Shown: piece after piece, positions 37,901 to 47,863 of the stretch
Position numbering within the stretch: the first letter of the stretch is position 1
Layout of the letters: every line of letters starts with the position of its first letter
Program-made: the position numbers and the translations under genes
From: Liolophura sinensis
Taxonomy: Eukaryota > Mollusca > Polyplacophora > Chitonida > Chitonidae
NCBI RefSeq assembly: GCF_032854445.1
Contig: NC_088300.1
Coordinates: 66,562,984 to 66,626,983, forward strand
Reading direction: 5' to 3'
DNA length: 64,000 nt
Notes under the pieces: model-generated
What the model saw: the letters and a program-made list of their open reading frames with translations, nothing else
What the model was told of the DNA's origin: nothing
Database searches by the model: none

Positions 37901-40900
37901 ATATTTAATAAATGGTGAAATAAAATTGCATCAGCGTATCATGGTTCATTCTAAAGCGATGTAAAACATGATAAAATTTTCACATACACTGCTTCCTAAG
38001 TAATTAGAGTAACAGTTTTTATTCCTGTAAGTCTCTAGGGTCACTGAGGAGACACGCGTTATTCTTCCACGAATGTAACTACACTGAATTGGTGGACTAT
38101 GACCCGGTCCCATCCAATACTATAAAAGTCGAACCTCCTCAAAAGTTACATTAATCAATGAGAAGAGATCTCGTACCCTCTCGAACATTGGGTGTAATGG
38201 TCGACTGACCGAACGGCTGACTACAATTACACAACGAAATCAAGATTCATGTCGCAATAGTTTTGGCAGTATTCTCTTTATACATGTTACAGGGTGGTGC
38301 CCTGGTACATGTATACACAGATGGCTCTGTATTACTGACTTGTGGAGGCACAGAGATGGGACAGGGCCTTCACACCAAGATGATACAGGTATGTACAGTC
38401 TTCATTTTTATTTTATGCTATACTAATATTTACGTCATTTAATGATGTCATTTAGGGGGCGGACTTTCATTTCATGGTCCAAAGACAATTGACTATTGCC
38501 CGACGCAAACCCAGAGAAATCCTCGCACACACCCATGATAGGGTTCCATCCAGGCAAGCAACTGAATCTTTTCTCAGCTCCAAGAGTGACAAAAGAGTCA
38601 TTGTCACTCTCACCGTTTTCTCAGGCCTGGTTGAATTTCCTCACTTTGACGTCAAGAGGAATGGACGAGAATTACATTGCGTCAAATAATATTAGGCCTA
38701 TGCAATTCTAAGTAAATTTCCCACAGAAATGGATTATGATCAGAAATTTTCAGCTTTTCTGACATTAGGGAATGTTTACCACCCATTATATAAAAGACTA
38801 CAGCATAAATAGTAAAACAAGAACAGTGACGACAGTGTGATAGTCGGCAAATGTTCACACATGTTATAACGGTGAAATCGGGTCTCTTGTCAATTTAACT
38901 CTGTTAGGGTTTTATTCTAAGTGTTCTTCAGTAGTAGTACTTAAATAGTAGCACCATGGCTTAAGCAAAATTAGGTAAAAAAAAGTGCAGTTAATTACAA
39001 TGTACTAGACGTCATGCACTGGTATGAAATTATTCAGAATCATATTTAAGACACTATGGTATGTCATCAGGTAGCCAGCCGAGTGCTTGGTATTCCCTCA
39101 GCTAGAATTATCATCAGTGAGACCAGCACTAACACTGTCCCCAATACCTCGGCCACATCTGCCAGCCAGAGCTCCGACATCAATGGCTTTGCCGTCAAGG
39201 TAAGTTTTCTGCAACAGAGATTATATCAGTTTTGTCCAGTGGAACATTACAATGGTTCTAGGTCTGTCTCATGGGTTGTGAAGTTGAATGTGATGTTGCA
39301 AAGAAAAAAATTATTCTCAGACCATGGGTTTGAAGTCCTTTAAAGAGAAACATGCATCATCTTTAAGGGGATACCGGCAGAAGTCAATGTGGGACAAATA
39401 ACATCATTTCAGTGCCGCTGGACATCCCACTGCAGCGTCAACAGCGGGGCGTCACAATGGGTAGACAAAGTACGTTACAGATGATACCGCAAAACATGTT
39501 AGGTTTTCGGTGTCATCTGTACCGTACTTTGCGCAGAACAAAAAGACTTGAGACGTGCAAGTCTGAAGTTATCCCATTTCAGTGCTACACGAGAGTAATC
39601 ACTTGCCATAATAGCAAAGCTGACTAGATTTTAGAAATGTGTGTCATATTTTGCAGCGTATGTGCAAAAGTAGAAGCATGTAAATGATTTGGTTGATATG
39701 GAGTACTTGTTAAAATACAAAATGTTCCAATAAGTAGCTGAGCATTAAATACTAAACAAAAAAATCGGTTTGATGAATGTATGCTTTTTGACAGGAAGCT
39801 TGTGAAAAGATTCTTCGTAGACTTCAACCGATCATCGACGCCAACCCTGAAGGTGGCTGGGATAATTGGGTAAAATGACACATTTCATTAATCTCACAAA
39901 TAGCTCATTAACGTATATAAAGATTACGTTACTGAAAGATAATCGATTAAGCTGTCAAACTATAACCCCCCAAAATAAGGCTGTAAAAAAGTTATCCCAC
40001 CTCAGAGATAAACGACGTGAAAAATTTTATCATATCTTTGAGATATACGCAATAAAACATTATGCCAGACTAAATACTTATCTCAGTGACAACTTTTAAA
40101 GCCGAAAATTAGAGATTAACTTACGATGAGGTTCATATTCGTGTAATATGTACTATTACACATACATACTTTACGGTATATTCTTGTTACACATACGATG
40201 TCACTTGGTTTCTTGTGTCATCGGTTCAGTTTGGACACGATCAGCGTAAACATTATTCATTCGTGGGAGGTTTTCTCTCTGAAATTTTCATGACGTACAC
40301 TTAAATTATTGTTTGCTGGCTTCCTTTCCGGTCGTACGTGGGAAGGTCTTCCAGCAACTTGCAGATGGTCGAGGGTTTTCCACGGGCTCTGCCCGGTTTC
40401 CTCTCATCGTAATGATGACCGCCGACGTATAAGTGAAACATTCTTGAGTACGGCGTAAAACACCAATCGTATAAATCAGTAAATTGTTGCTGATTTAAAC
40501 CACTCGTTTTTGGCTTTATAACGGAGAAAAGGGTATCTTGTCTTCAAAAACAAGTAAAATTGAACGGTATACACGAATGTTGAACTTGACGCTTAGATTA
40601 CGAATACATGCATACATTAGTTAAAAAGGGCCGATGTGATCGAAATCGCATTGCCTTGATAAGATAGTTTGAGGTTTGATTTGGTAAGTGTTAATAGTAA
40701 ATTGGTTTGCCATGGCTCTGTTGCATAGAGTGCCATAAGTTTTTGACATTTAATGAAGGCAGTAGATTGTTTCCGAAAACGGTTTCCCATCTATCCTCAA
40801 TCAGAAAAGAATAGGCAGATTATGTACATTTTGCTGATTTTGGAATGATACATATGAATCTTCTTGTTTACAGGTGCAAACAGCGTATGAGGACAGAGTC

Positions 40901-43900
40901 AGTCTGTCAGCCACAGGATATTATTGGTAAAGATTTGCAATGCTGTTTATCTTATTCTATTTCATCCTTGCGCTGATGTGTGATTGCTTTGTAACATTAG
41001 CATATACACAAAAACCATGTAACTGAAACTATTTCTTATTTAGTATTTAACAATTTGTTCTCAAAACAAAACTCGTTTATTTTTTATTCCGTTTTAAAAA
41101 AGTTTAAAAGTTTTAAAGGTTCTTGTTCTCCATGCAGAAAACTCATTTATTCTTTTATTTTGTTTTATTTTATTTTTTTGAACTCTTTAAAAAAAGTGGA
41201 AGTTTTATAAAGGTTCTTATTCTCCATGTACAAGTGGTAACAAAATAACATTTTTTTATGAAATTTTTGGACATATCTTGTTGCTGTATCGTTAACACGC
41301 ACAGCGTGAAGTATTTGGATTATGACAAGAGGACGAACACTGGGCGGTTTATGTCATATTACACCTGTGGGGCAGGATTCTCGGAGGTGGAGATAGACTG
41401 TCTTACAGGAGATCATCAGGTGGGTATAGGGCCATATCCCCCCAGCCACCCCACCTCCCAATCCCTTGCCCATATCCCCGCAACCGCACACCCATCCCCG
41501 CAATCCCATACCCATCCCCATAATCCCACAACAATCCCGACAATCCTAGACCCATCCTCACAACAACACAACCATCACCCAACCATTCTCTCATTCCCAA
41601 CAACCATCCTCTCAACCCCACCATCCCTACAATCCCACAACCATCCTCACAATCGCCACAACCCCAGACCCATCCTCACTGCCACACAACCATCCCAACA
41701 ACCCTACCACCATTCCCTAAATCCCACGCCCATCCCCACAATCCCACGCCCATCCCCACTATCCCACGCCCATCCCCACAATCCCACGCCCATCACCACA
41801 ATCCTACAACCATCCCCACAGTCCCACTCCTTTGTCCACAATCCCATACCCATCCCCGCAATCCCACGTCCACCGTCAAAATCCCGGCGTTCACCCCACA
41901 ATACCACGCCCACCCCCACAATCCCACGCCCATCACCACAATCCTACAAACATCCCCACAGTCCCACTCCTTTGTACACAATCCCACGCCCATCCCCGCA
42001 ATCCCACGTCCACCCCCACAATCCCATGCCCACCCCCTCAATCCCACGTCCATCCTCACAATCATATGTCATCCCCACAACCATCCGAACAATCCCTTGT
42101 CCACCCCCACAATTCGACGTCCACCCCCACAATCCCACTCCCACCCCCACAATCCCACGTCCACCCCCACAATCCCATGCCCACCCCCACAATCCCATGT
42201 TCACCCCCACAATCCCACGCCCACCCCCACAATCCCACGCCACCCCCTCAATTCCACGTCCACCCCCACAATCCCATGCCCACCCCCACAATCCCATGTC
42301 CACCCCCACAATTCCACGCCCACCCCCACAATCCCACACCCACCCCCTCAATCCCATGTCCACCCCCACAATCCCACGCCCACCCCCACAATCCCATGTC
42401 CACCCCCACAATTCCACGCCCACCCCCACAATCCCACGCCCACCCCCACAATCCCACGCCCACCCCCACAATCCCATGTCCGCCCCGACAAGTCCACGTC
42501 CATCCCCACAATCCCATGTCCACCCCCACAATCCCATGTCCACCCCCACAATCCCACAGCCCTCTGCTTTATACTGCACTCCGATTTCTTCGACCCATAA
42601 ACTTGAATGCCGTCAAATAAATAAAAATCTTCAGCGTTAAACACCAAGCAATCTTTTATTCAATTAGTCAATCGTTTGATAAGAATGTTACTTTTCTTAC
42701 AAAGTGTAACATTCTTTATAAGCGCCAAGACATGATGCCGTGTGGATTTTAGTGAAAATTGTTACACAACATAAAATATTGTTTTATGCAAAGTTGTGGG
42801 TTGCAGTTGTACGTGCGGTTGTGGCGTCATCTGAACATTTGCTTTTTACATGTATTGTAAAATATCGAGATTAAAGCGTAGCAACGAGGTTGTAATTGCC
42901 TTCCATCTTTTAATGATGTTGATTATACTTTAAATTGGAATATGACCTTAATCAAGAGTCAAATTAATGAATAATTATATAAATATGCTTAAAATTTGCT
43001 ACTAGCCAACTTCAAATCAACTTAAAAAGCCGGTTAAAGAACACAGTGGTATGAAGTAAAGAACTATCGCAGTTTAGCGCAATGTGATAATGATAATTGT
43101 ATTCTGAATTAAGTTGATGAGATTTTCTGTAAGTACACATCATTGATTTAACGTCTTTCTCCTATCGATGAAGTTGCTGAGGACAGAGATTGTGATGGAT
43201 GTGGGTAAGAGTCTGAACCCGGCCATTGACATCGGACAGATTGAAGGTGGTTTTATGCAGGTGGGTTTAACCTTGGTGTTGATGAAAAATGTAAAGTCAG
43301 GTGATTGATTTTGTTTATCAGGAATATTTCTTACAGTTCAGCATAGTTTAAAATATTACAGCATAGTGAGTAGAATCAGAACACCGGCTACAGTGTGGTA
43401 CTTGACAAATGGTCACACCTAATCGAGGAAGTCCGGCCTCTTGTCAGTTTAGGGTTTTGTTATAACGGTTCATAAACGGTAGCAACCCACAGAAAATGCG
43501 GCGGTGCAAGTATCAATTTATAAGACGTCATTGATCTACAATTACTCAACGTGATGTCTTGTCGTCGCACTCGATAAAACGATAGGTCAGATTTGGCCGG
43601 TTTGGGTAAAAACATTTTGTTATGTTATGTAAGTTACAATATTCATCTTGGAGCATACATAATTTCTCTATCAAATATGAAAATTTGTATCTTGACTTTG
43701 TGCATTTATGTTGTATATCTTTTTCTTTAATGATTTTCATAGTCCTTATTGTGTGCTTGACAATATTTTTCGCGTGTACACTTGGCAGGGTTACGGTCTG
43801 GTCGCTCTAGAGCAATGTAAGGTCACCCCCGGAGGTCACGTGCTCACCACAGGCCCGGGAACTTACAAAATCCCCAGTGTGGGGAATATACCGGCGGAGT

Positions 43901-45940
43901 TCAACGTCACCCTGCTAAAAGGAGGGACCATGGAGAAGGCAGTATATTCCTCTAGGGTAGGACTGCGTTCAGTCTTTTTATTCTTTTGAGTACGGCGTAA
44001 CACACCAATCCAATAAATAAATACATAAATTTTTATTCTTCTCAGTCTATAACTCCTAACAGCTGTGTTTACAGGCTTCTGCTGTTTTCGACGCCATCAT
44101 TGACCAAAATTTCCACAAGTTCTATATTGTAGAAAGTTGTAACCTCTATAAACCTATACAGATAGATTTGTTTGGTTTATATAGACAAGAAATTCAAAGA
44201 AAAAACTTTGTTATAGCACATTGTAAAAACAGAGAAGTACAGAAATAGAAATGTTTCAATAGTTAAGCTGTATGTACGTATGGACCTCACCACATGTTTT
44301 TTAGACTAACAAAGACTAAATGTCTAAAGCTCTGCATGCTGTTCACAAAACTCACTGAGCCTCATGAAATACATCTAGAATATAACAGTTGCTCTACATG
44401 TTGATATCAAACTCTTTGATTGGGTGGTGGGAGCTGAATGGATATCAGTCGTGTTGGTCTGGCCAATATTCAAAGCGTAAATAATTCCTAAATATACCAC
44501 AAAGACTTTTAAAGCTGATGACCACGATGTATGAAATTGTGGCGTTTACAACATGTTGCTACAGCAGGATTCCTGTACTAGTTCGTGTCCACCTTTCAAA
44601 TCCAAATGTGACATTTGTAAACCATCATAGTAGAATTCTATTCTAGCTTTCATGCCCATGCATGTCTCACTTACAGGGGATCGGTGAACCTCCCTTAGGT
44701 CTGGCTGTCTCTGTGTTTTTCGCTATCAAAGATGCCATTATGGCGAGTCGGGCTGATAACGGGGAATCTGGGGTGTTCAGATTGGATTCTCCGGCCACAC
44801 CTGAGAGGATAAGGATGGCCTGCACTGACAGCTTCACTCAGACGGTACAGGTAAGCAAGTCTGTCAAAGGTGAAACGTTCAAGAGTCACTGCAACTTCAG
44901 CTGGTCTAGTCGCTGGTCGGATTTTACTCTGACTCCATGTTGTAGTTTTTTATACAGTGTCTGGTCACTTGTTCGTTTGTTTGCGTGGAGCTCATGTTGT
45001 AAACTTTTTATCTTAGATGACACCAGCAGGCTTGTGCGCGTAATCTATATATTTTACAATGTGTCTCTCAACATTATTTCGGAGAATATGAGAATTCGAC
45101 ATCGGAGTTGTCAGTTGAAATTGGATTCGAATATTTGACCTCAGAGGTCTTATAATGAAAAGTTGGACTCAGATATTCGACCTCTTGAAGTGTACAAAAG
45201 GTTCGGCCTCAGGGGTCACAGTATGAAAAGGATTCAGATACTAGTATTCGATGCCAGAAGTCTTAACTAGAGCTGGATTCAAATGTTTGACCTCAGGCAT
45301 CTTAACGGGAGTTTATTTCAAAAGTTGACGTCAGTGTCTCAGGATGTAAATATTCGACCTCAGTGGGAGTTGGATTTAACTATTCCACCTCAGAGGTTTT
45401 AGCTAGGGTTGGATCGAATATTCAACCTAAGAGTCGAAGGACTGATGTTTTAATTTTTTAAGAAGAGTGTCAGGAGACCAATTAAAAAGACAAGATACGA
45501 GCTTTGTTTGATTCGTTAAACACAAATGACAAGATACATGACCATATGAAGTGATGTCGCGAACTCATGATCCAACCCAAACCCTGCATGACACAAATGG
45601 AATCAGAGTTTTTGCCAAGAATATACATATTTAATTCACAACTTCCATCGAAAACTGTTCCATTCATACTGTAGTGGTAAATTGAATCAATGAAAGTTCT
45701 GGTGCTGAAAATTGGCTCAGACTAGTGTGGGTTTCGAATTAGCAACCTCACTAGATTTGGTGGTATACCGAGACAGTGTATGATATCCCAGATAGCGATA
45801 TAATACTGTTTCTTAAACCACTTTCGAAATGACAACCGCCGAAATGAAACCGAAAAGGTGCTTTCTGTGTTATTTTTTAACAGGAATCAAGCAACCTAAA
45901 AGAAGACTCGCCAAAGACTCCGTGGTTTATCACGCCGTGA
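13998..45940 (+). CDS. XDH: Xanthine dehydrogenase, 35 coding exons, one frameshift in exon 9
   Basis: Exons: 13998-14048, 20316-20373, 21617-21713, 22581-22689, 22883-23009, 24212-24273, 25860-25895, 26606-26692, 27460-27600, 28558-28725, 29733-29809, 30074-30167, 30556-30668, 30799-30983, 31230-31392, 31622-31835, 32108-32283, 32531-32650, 33655-33873, 34223-34286, 34835-34904, 35296-35383, 35724-35810, 36163-36354, 36926-37071, 37459-37543, 38293-38388, 39071-39199, 39795-39869, 40874-40926, 41305-41419, 43174-43260, 43789-43956, 44677-44850, 45884-45940. The sum is 3983 nt; with the one missing base in exon 9 it is exactly 1328 codons, near the vertebrate length of 1333 aa. The enzyme oxidises hypoxanthine to xanthine and urate in the cytosol using 2Fe-2S, FAD and molybdopterin. 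Exon 1 ([17 protein letters not shown]) fixes the start. Residues that separate XDH from aldehyde oxidase are of XDH type (Glu in GGGFGGKE, Arg in LLRALHS). The donor of exon 7 (25895) is the least certain junction. Confidence 0.93.
15970..16105. repeat. Inverted repeat / hairpin
   Basis: The arm at 15986-16016 (CCCTGGGCTGGGTGGTACAG and onward) pairs with 16061-16091 with only about three mismatches over 31 bases and a 44-base loop. Weaker pairing extends another ten bases or more outward. It could be a foldback element or a hairpin RNA; no evidence of processing is available. Confidence 0.6.
16696..17688 (-). CDS. Unrecognised 330-aa protein, antisense inside XDH intron 1
   Basis: An uninterrupted frame runs from ATG at 17688 to a stop ending at 16696; the frame extends two codons upstream to a GTG. 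I do not recognise the family. In order: hydrophobic N-terminus (about 1-18), a second hydrophobic segment (about 57-82, rich in Leu, Phe and Ile), a basic stretch ([12 protein letters not shown], about 107-118), an Ala/Asn/Glu-rich region, a highly charged helix-like region ([19 protein letters not shown], about 180-198), and two related motifs ([12 protein letters not shown] near 223, [12 protein letters not shown] near 282). This composition differs from the AT-rich intron around it. It may be an intronless nested gene, the last exon of a longer minus-strand gene, or a retrocopy. Two possible membrane segments suggest membrane association, but that is inference. Confidence 0.55.
   Translation of the reverse strand: MLFAGVYLSLSLWVMLCRDLVEILSTGWPLAEHQSIKTSVVSQAGNVFQESFKHRFNPLILLVFSLLQIFNKMYRFIIFFVFPQGISQKVPVAKNGGHFKNQAVIGRRRKQARIYPRRNGGSRGQRGTGVNVAQENSILDRIATLGLGAGRATHGPAREANNNAEAPESERQRILRRMNLAQRLERNQRRAEVLARRRYGDDEAPGASTDNKEIYHPADDVIGDIIRKLHDFHISEASERVREERQMINVFRAQNRMAFENDDLKPAHGDVLKEDSVDTDLDEIIKLLEKFHLGSANRKSRSRLNSCATFVRRSPFHSQMNEHAMMNGTK
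18438..18492. promoter_or_regulatory. Two CRE-type TGACGTCA palindromes
   Basis: Perfect TGACGTCA octamers lie at 18438-18445 and 18485-18492, 47 bases apart. They are about 750-800 bases upstream of the minus-strand ATG at 17688, and may serve its promoter or an XDH intronic enhancer. CREB/ATF proteins bind this octamer in animals; its use here is not shown. Confidence 0.35.
18568..18828 (-). mobile_element. Second SINE-like family, minus orientation
   Basis: Read on the minus strand, it shares order and wording with 26930-27210: CTTTAAAAGAGGAAGTTGTA, then CAACGACTGGTT, TCAGTATAATGGCT, ACTCTAATGACTCCTTC and an end in CACTCACTCACTC. Both copies have a tail of short CACT repeats. Confidence 0.7.
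20493..20725 (+). mobile_element. tRNA-derived SINE
   Basis: It has a clear tRNA-like head (CCGTGGTCGAGTTGGTTAGC, then a B-box-like TATTCAATTCCACC), the middle GGCCGTGGGTTTCCCCCGGG and a disrupted tail (TGAAATATTCTTGATGG). It lies in XDH intron 2 on the XDH strand. Confidence 0.85.
20861..21028 (-). mobile_element. Head-truncated SINE with target-site duplication
   Basis: It runs from the tail (TTGATTGGTGTTTTACGCCG) to a break after CGGCCGGAGAGAAAGCCAGC, so the tRNA-like head is missing. A 12-bp direct repeat GTGTTTATATTG flanks it at 20849-20860 and 21029-21040. Confidence 0.85.
23080..23415. repeat. Diverged tandem repeat of about 110 bp, three copies
   Basis: Three units share GTGTCAA/GTCCAA, TGA(G/T)AAAGCATA, TTTTAATGC, AGCTCT.CCCC and ACTGACCAATAAG. 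They lie in XDH intron 5 and are clearly diverged from each other. Confidence 0.7.
24695..24948 (-). mobile_element. tRNA-derived SINE, full length, minus orientation
   Basis: Tail (TTTGATTAGTGTTTTACGCC), conserved body and a complete tRNA-like head reading (on the minus strand) CTCAGTCGGTTAGCGTCCTA are all present. It lies in XDH intron 6. Confidence 0.9.
25335..25496 (-). mobile_element. Head-truncated SINE with 13-bp target-site duplication
   Basis: The body breaks off right after ACGGCCGAAGAG, before the tRNA-like head. The 13-mer GTACGCGTTTATT flanks it at 25322-25334 and 25497-25509. A TTTA-repeat tail lies at the insertion end. Confidence 0.9.
26930..27210 (+). mobile_element. Second SINE-like family, plus orientation
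   Basis: Shares CTTAAAAGAGGAAGTTGTAT, TGTTCAGCATTAAGGGAATA, GCAACGACTGGTTGATCG, TCCTTCGTCGTCATACGACT and a CACTCATTCACTC end with the copy at 18568-18828. It lies in XDH intron 8. Confidence 0.75.
27460..27600 (+). other. XDH: XDH exon 9 with a one-base deletion and in-frame stop
   Basis: The exon enters in phase 0 and reads GPRVTW...LKTQHPEEN, then hits TAG at 27577-27579. The next frame gives the family FAD motif LVVGNTETG, and exon 10 joins it in phase 1. The break falls at a run of four A (27572-27575), where one base is missing relative to the conserved reading. Confidence 0.9.
27799..28332. mobile_element. Foldback-like element with terminal inverted repeats
   Basis: The ends ATGGAAACCGAA (27803-27814) and TTCGGCTTCCAT (28318-28329) are inverted copies with one mismatch. 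The inside is built of short ATCG/CGAT-rich motifs (CGAAGCGATGG on one side, CCATCGCTTCG on the other) and three direct copies of a unit of about 101 bp starting GTGGATATGGAATAACATG at 27974, 28076 and 28177. No transposase frame is present, so it would be non-autonomous. Confidence 0.6.
29510..29671 (-). mobile_element. Head-truncated SINE with 13-bp target-site duplication
   Basis: Body and tail are well conserved, but the element stops after ACGGCCGGAGAG, as in the copy at 25335. The 13-mer GATTTTGATATTG flanks it at 29497-29509 and 29672-29684. It lies in XDH intron 10. Confidence 0.92.
31032..31098. repeat. 34-bp direct duplication
   Basis: Two near-identical units beginning GCGTCAATGATCGGGAATTT lie back to back in XDH intron 14, with one base difference in the first half. 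Confidence 0.85.
33326..33560 (+). mobile_element. tRNA-derived SINE
   Basis: The head CTTCGTGGCCGAGTGGTTAG resembles the start of a tRNA-Ser/Leu, followed by a B-box-like TTGTTCAAATCC, the body and a tail GTGAAATATTCTTGAGTACG. The cloverleaf cannot be completed, so it is not scored as a tRNA gene. It lies in XDH intron 18. Confidence 0.88.
34656..34863 (+). repeat. XDH: Triplicated splice acceptor plus exon start (about 70-bp unit)
   Basis: Three direct copies each contain GTGATTTGGTTG(C/T)TCAG followed by the start of XDH exon 21 (GTGGTGGTTTTGGTGGGAAG). Exon-like starts are at 34694, 34766 and 34835, so unit lengths are 72 and 69. Only the third continues into the conserved exon. Copy 1 meets a stop after about 19 codons; copy 2 lacks one T and is out of frame. 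Confidence 0.9.
35867..35903 (+). mobile_element. Short SINE fragment
   Basis: GTCAGCAACCTGCGGATGGT matches the SINE middle; no head or tail is attached. Confidence 0.5.
36465..36525 (+). repeat. Partial copy of an unnamed dispersed repeat
   Basis: It begins AAAAGACTACAGCATAGAG, as do the fuller copies near 38.8, 43.4 and 52.9 kb, and then diverges. Confidence 0.5.
38795..38940 (+). repeat. Unnamed dispersed repeat, copy in XDH intron 27
   Basis: Contains AAAAGACTACAGCATAAATA, GACGACAGTGTGATAGTCGG and GGTCTCTTGTCAATTTA. Other copies are at 43345-43470, 52934-53080 and, inverted, at 49408-49540. Confidence 0.7.
40316..40485 (+). mobile_element. Head-truncated SINE
   Basis: Starts at the GGCTTCCTTTCCGGTCGTAC body and runs through GGCTCTGCCCGGTTTCCTCT to the tail GAGTACGGCGTAAAACACCA. 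It lies in XDH intron 29. Confidence 0.88.
41421..42560 (+). repeat. C-rich 20-bp minisatellite filling XDH intron 31
   Basis: The unit, of the type ATCCCATGTCCACCCCCACA, repeats with point variation for about 1.1 kb, starting right after the exon 31 donor at 41420. The first third is less regular. The complementary strand carries blocks of three to five G at short intervals, a G-quadruplex pattern. Because 20 is not a multiple of 3, three units make a 60-base period and all three plus frames stay open for long distances. Confidence 0.93.
43345..43470 (+). repeat. Unnamed dispersed repeat, copy in XDH intron 32
   Basis: Contains TATTACAGCATAGTGAGTAG, CTACAGTGTGGTACTTGACA, AATGGTCACACCTAATCGAG and CGGCCTCTTGTCAGTTTAGG, in the same order as the copy at 38795. 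Confidence 0.65.
43983..44030 (+). mobile_element. SINE tail fragment
   Basis: TTTTGAGTACGGCGTAACAC followed by CAATCCAATAAATAAATAC is the SINE 3' end only. It starts within 30 bases of the exon 33 donor. Confidence 0.75.
45095..45440 (+). repeat. Degenerate tandem repeat of about 40-50 bp
   Basis: Repeated variants of ATTCGACCTCAGAGG, each followed by a stretch like TTATAATGAAAAGTTGGA, fill much of XDH intron 34. Unit length varies, so the copy number (about seven or eight) is approximate. Confidence 0.65.
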
Positions 45941-46565
45941 CCAGGTATTCGATATTTGCACAGTTAAAATGAGATCGTAATGTGAGGCGCTGCCCTGCCA
46001 ATGATACATAACGCCGTTGAGTTTCGTTGGGCCTTATCCCGTCTAGAGGAGTTCTCGCGAGAATGCGATTGTTGCACACCACTGTTTTGAACGCGGCAGC
46101 ACGTTTCTAATTGAATGCAAGTCATAATTTGGGTTAATGCATGGCTGTTACCGATATTGTATGTTATATTGTCGTATAAAAGTATACAGTACAACGGTTT
46201 ATGTACCATGTTATGTTAATTAAGTCGTATATGTAAGCTATCTTACTGAAGAAAACATATATTCTAGTTGATTATATTTAATTCCATCTTGTACGTTGGA
46301 AATAAACATTATTAATTTTGTTATCCTTATCTCTGGCCTATTTGACTTTATTGTTTCCGTTAGAAAGAAACTTTGAGCTCGATCAGGTATTTGTCATGTT
46401 CGAAAAAGTTACGAGAAGAGTAGTTACATGTTATATTTTATTCCATCTTGTACGTTGTAAATAAACATTGTTAATTCTGTTATTCTTATCCCTGGCGTGT
46501 TTGTTTGACTTCCGTTTGATTTCCGTTACAAAGAAACTTTGGGCTGGATCAAGTATTCGTCTCCT
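45941..46565 (+). other. XDH 3' UTR and duplicated polyadenylation region
   Basis: The block 46268-46400 (ATTCCATCTTGTACGTTGGA, AATAAA at 46301-46306, AAAGAAACTTTGAGCTCGAT) is repeated at about 46432-46565 with a few changes and a second AATAAA. The first hexamer would give a 3' UTR of about 380 bases. Confidence 0.7.
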
Positions 46566-47840
46566 AGCTAGAGAACCAATAAAAAAACATCTGTATAAAG
46601 CAATTTCGTTCAAGCTGAGTAATCCAACGTTCGTCCCTGAATTTCTGATGACAATGATGTGGCAAAACTTATAACATATCGTATTAGTAATGTATTACAA
46701 AAGAAAACATTGATCAGTCGAGCTTGGATCTGAATCACCAGTGCGCCGAGAAAGATACAACATAATATCCGATTGTTTTCAGCCCATTTTTGACAAAACT
46801 TCGTAAATTTTTTTTTGTAACTTTTTTTTTCGTAAAGACCATCGCTTTATGGCGCTATTACTTCCAGACCAAGTCATTTGTCATTTTCAATAGTCATTTA
46901 CGAAAAAGTTACGAAAAGATATAACTTACGACGTTATGTGAAAATGGCCACTGTGCTTTTAGGAGACTGTGATAGAAGTAGTAAAACGCCAAAATGACCG
47001 AAAGTAGCAGAAGTGAAGTGTTATAACACAAGGCAAGTCCACAATGCTAGATGTCGTCGATATTGACCACAATTCTTGGCGTGGCAAGCGCTATTCGATA
47101 TCTTGTGCGTATCATACACAGACCATGGTGATACGTTAGGTCATTCACACTGGGGAACGTCACATGAGATGATTTAGTGTAAGTTGCTATAGAAAATGAG
47201 GTCATATATTGACGTATTATACGTGCAGGTGCCATTTCTTCGGCGCACAAGACACAGTACATTATCAATGGAATAGTCCTTTTGCATTGTTATCATGGTA
47301 CTGTTCAATTCTTGTGATGACGTGATCTAGTACGGTATAGTAATTCTGACGTGTAAAGTTCATTCTGATTTAGCAATGGTATATGCGCTATGAAGCTTTT
47401 ATGCTGCGACTATCTAAGCCTTTACCGTGAACAGTAAATTGGCAAGAGGCCGTATTTCACCATTTACGTGTGGCCATTTGTCAGCTATAGGCTATATCAA
47501 ACTGTTGTTGCTGCTCTGGTTTTACTCTGTTTGCTGTAGGAAATACAGCACAGAGATTGCTAGTCTAATACTGAATTATCTTGACGCCAGCCAAAATAGC
47601 ACACCACACTGGAGGAAATGCGAGTATCTGTGTATAATTATACATACATAACGTCGGCGGAGAAAGTTGGTGACCTCCCCTTGTTGGCTTACAAAGTAAC
47701 GTCATAGTCGGGTTCCCTGACGTATTCTGCGTACCTTGAATGTGAAGCCATTAGCGCCTTCAGGGGTAGAGAGCCAGCCAGAATAATGTCACAGAGAGCA
47801 ACGCTCGGCGCCAAGTCGTATCCAACGTGAGGTCGCAGGG

Positions 47841-47863
47841 ATTGGCTAACGATTGTGACGTCA
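47841..47863. promoter_or_regulatory. CCAAT box (inverted) and CRE palindrome
   Basis: ATTGG at 47841-47845 and TGACGTCA at 47856-47863 sit 10 bases apart, 2.15 kb before the STPG4 ATG. The spacing resembles compact animal promoters. They could drive a non-coding first exon of STPG4 or an unseen minus-strand transcript. Confidence 0.3.

Larger units (their letters stand above)
31622..45940 (+). other. XDH: XDH exons 16-35: molybdopterin domain
   Basis: About residues 524-1327. Landmarks: VGRPLIH and [11 protein letters not shown] (exon 16), [10 protein letters not shown] (exon 19), GGGFGGKE (exon 21; its Glu equals bovine E802), LLRALHS (exon 24; Arg equals R880), NTAFRGFG (exon 24; equals R912/F914), [15 protein letters not shown] (exon 27), [15 protein letters not shown] (exons 31-32) and GIGEPP (exon 34; Glu equals catalytic E1261). 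The loop before the substrate pocket reads [10 protein letters not shown]: Phe1009 is kept and bovine Thr1010 is Asp. Exon 20 ends at a second GC donor (TTAG|GCAAGT at 34286). Confidence 0.9.

Noticed and set aside
41832-42620. Long Pro/His-rich and Gly/Trp-rich open frames on both strands
   Set aside because: They are produced by the 20-bp C-rich repeat; the XDH reading frame resumes at 43174 with conserved sequence, so this is intron.
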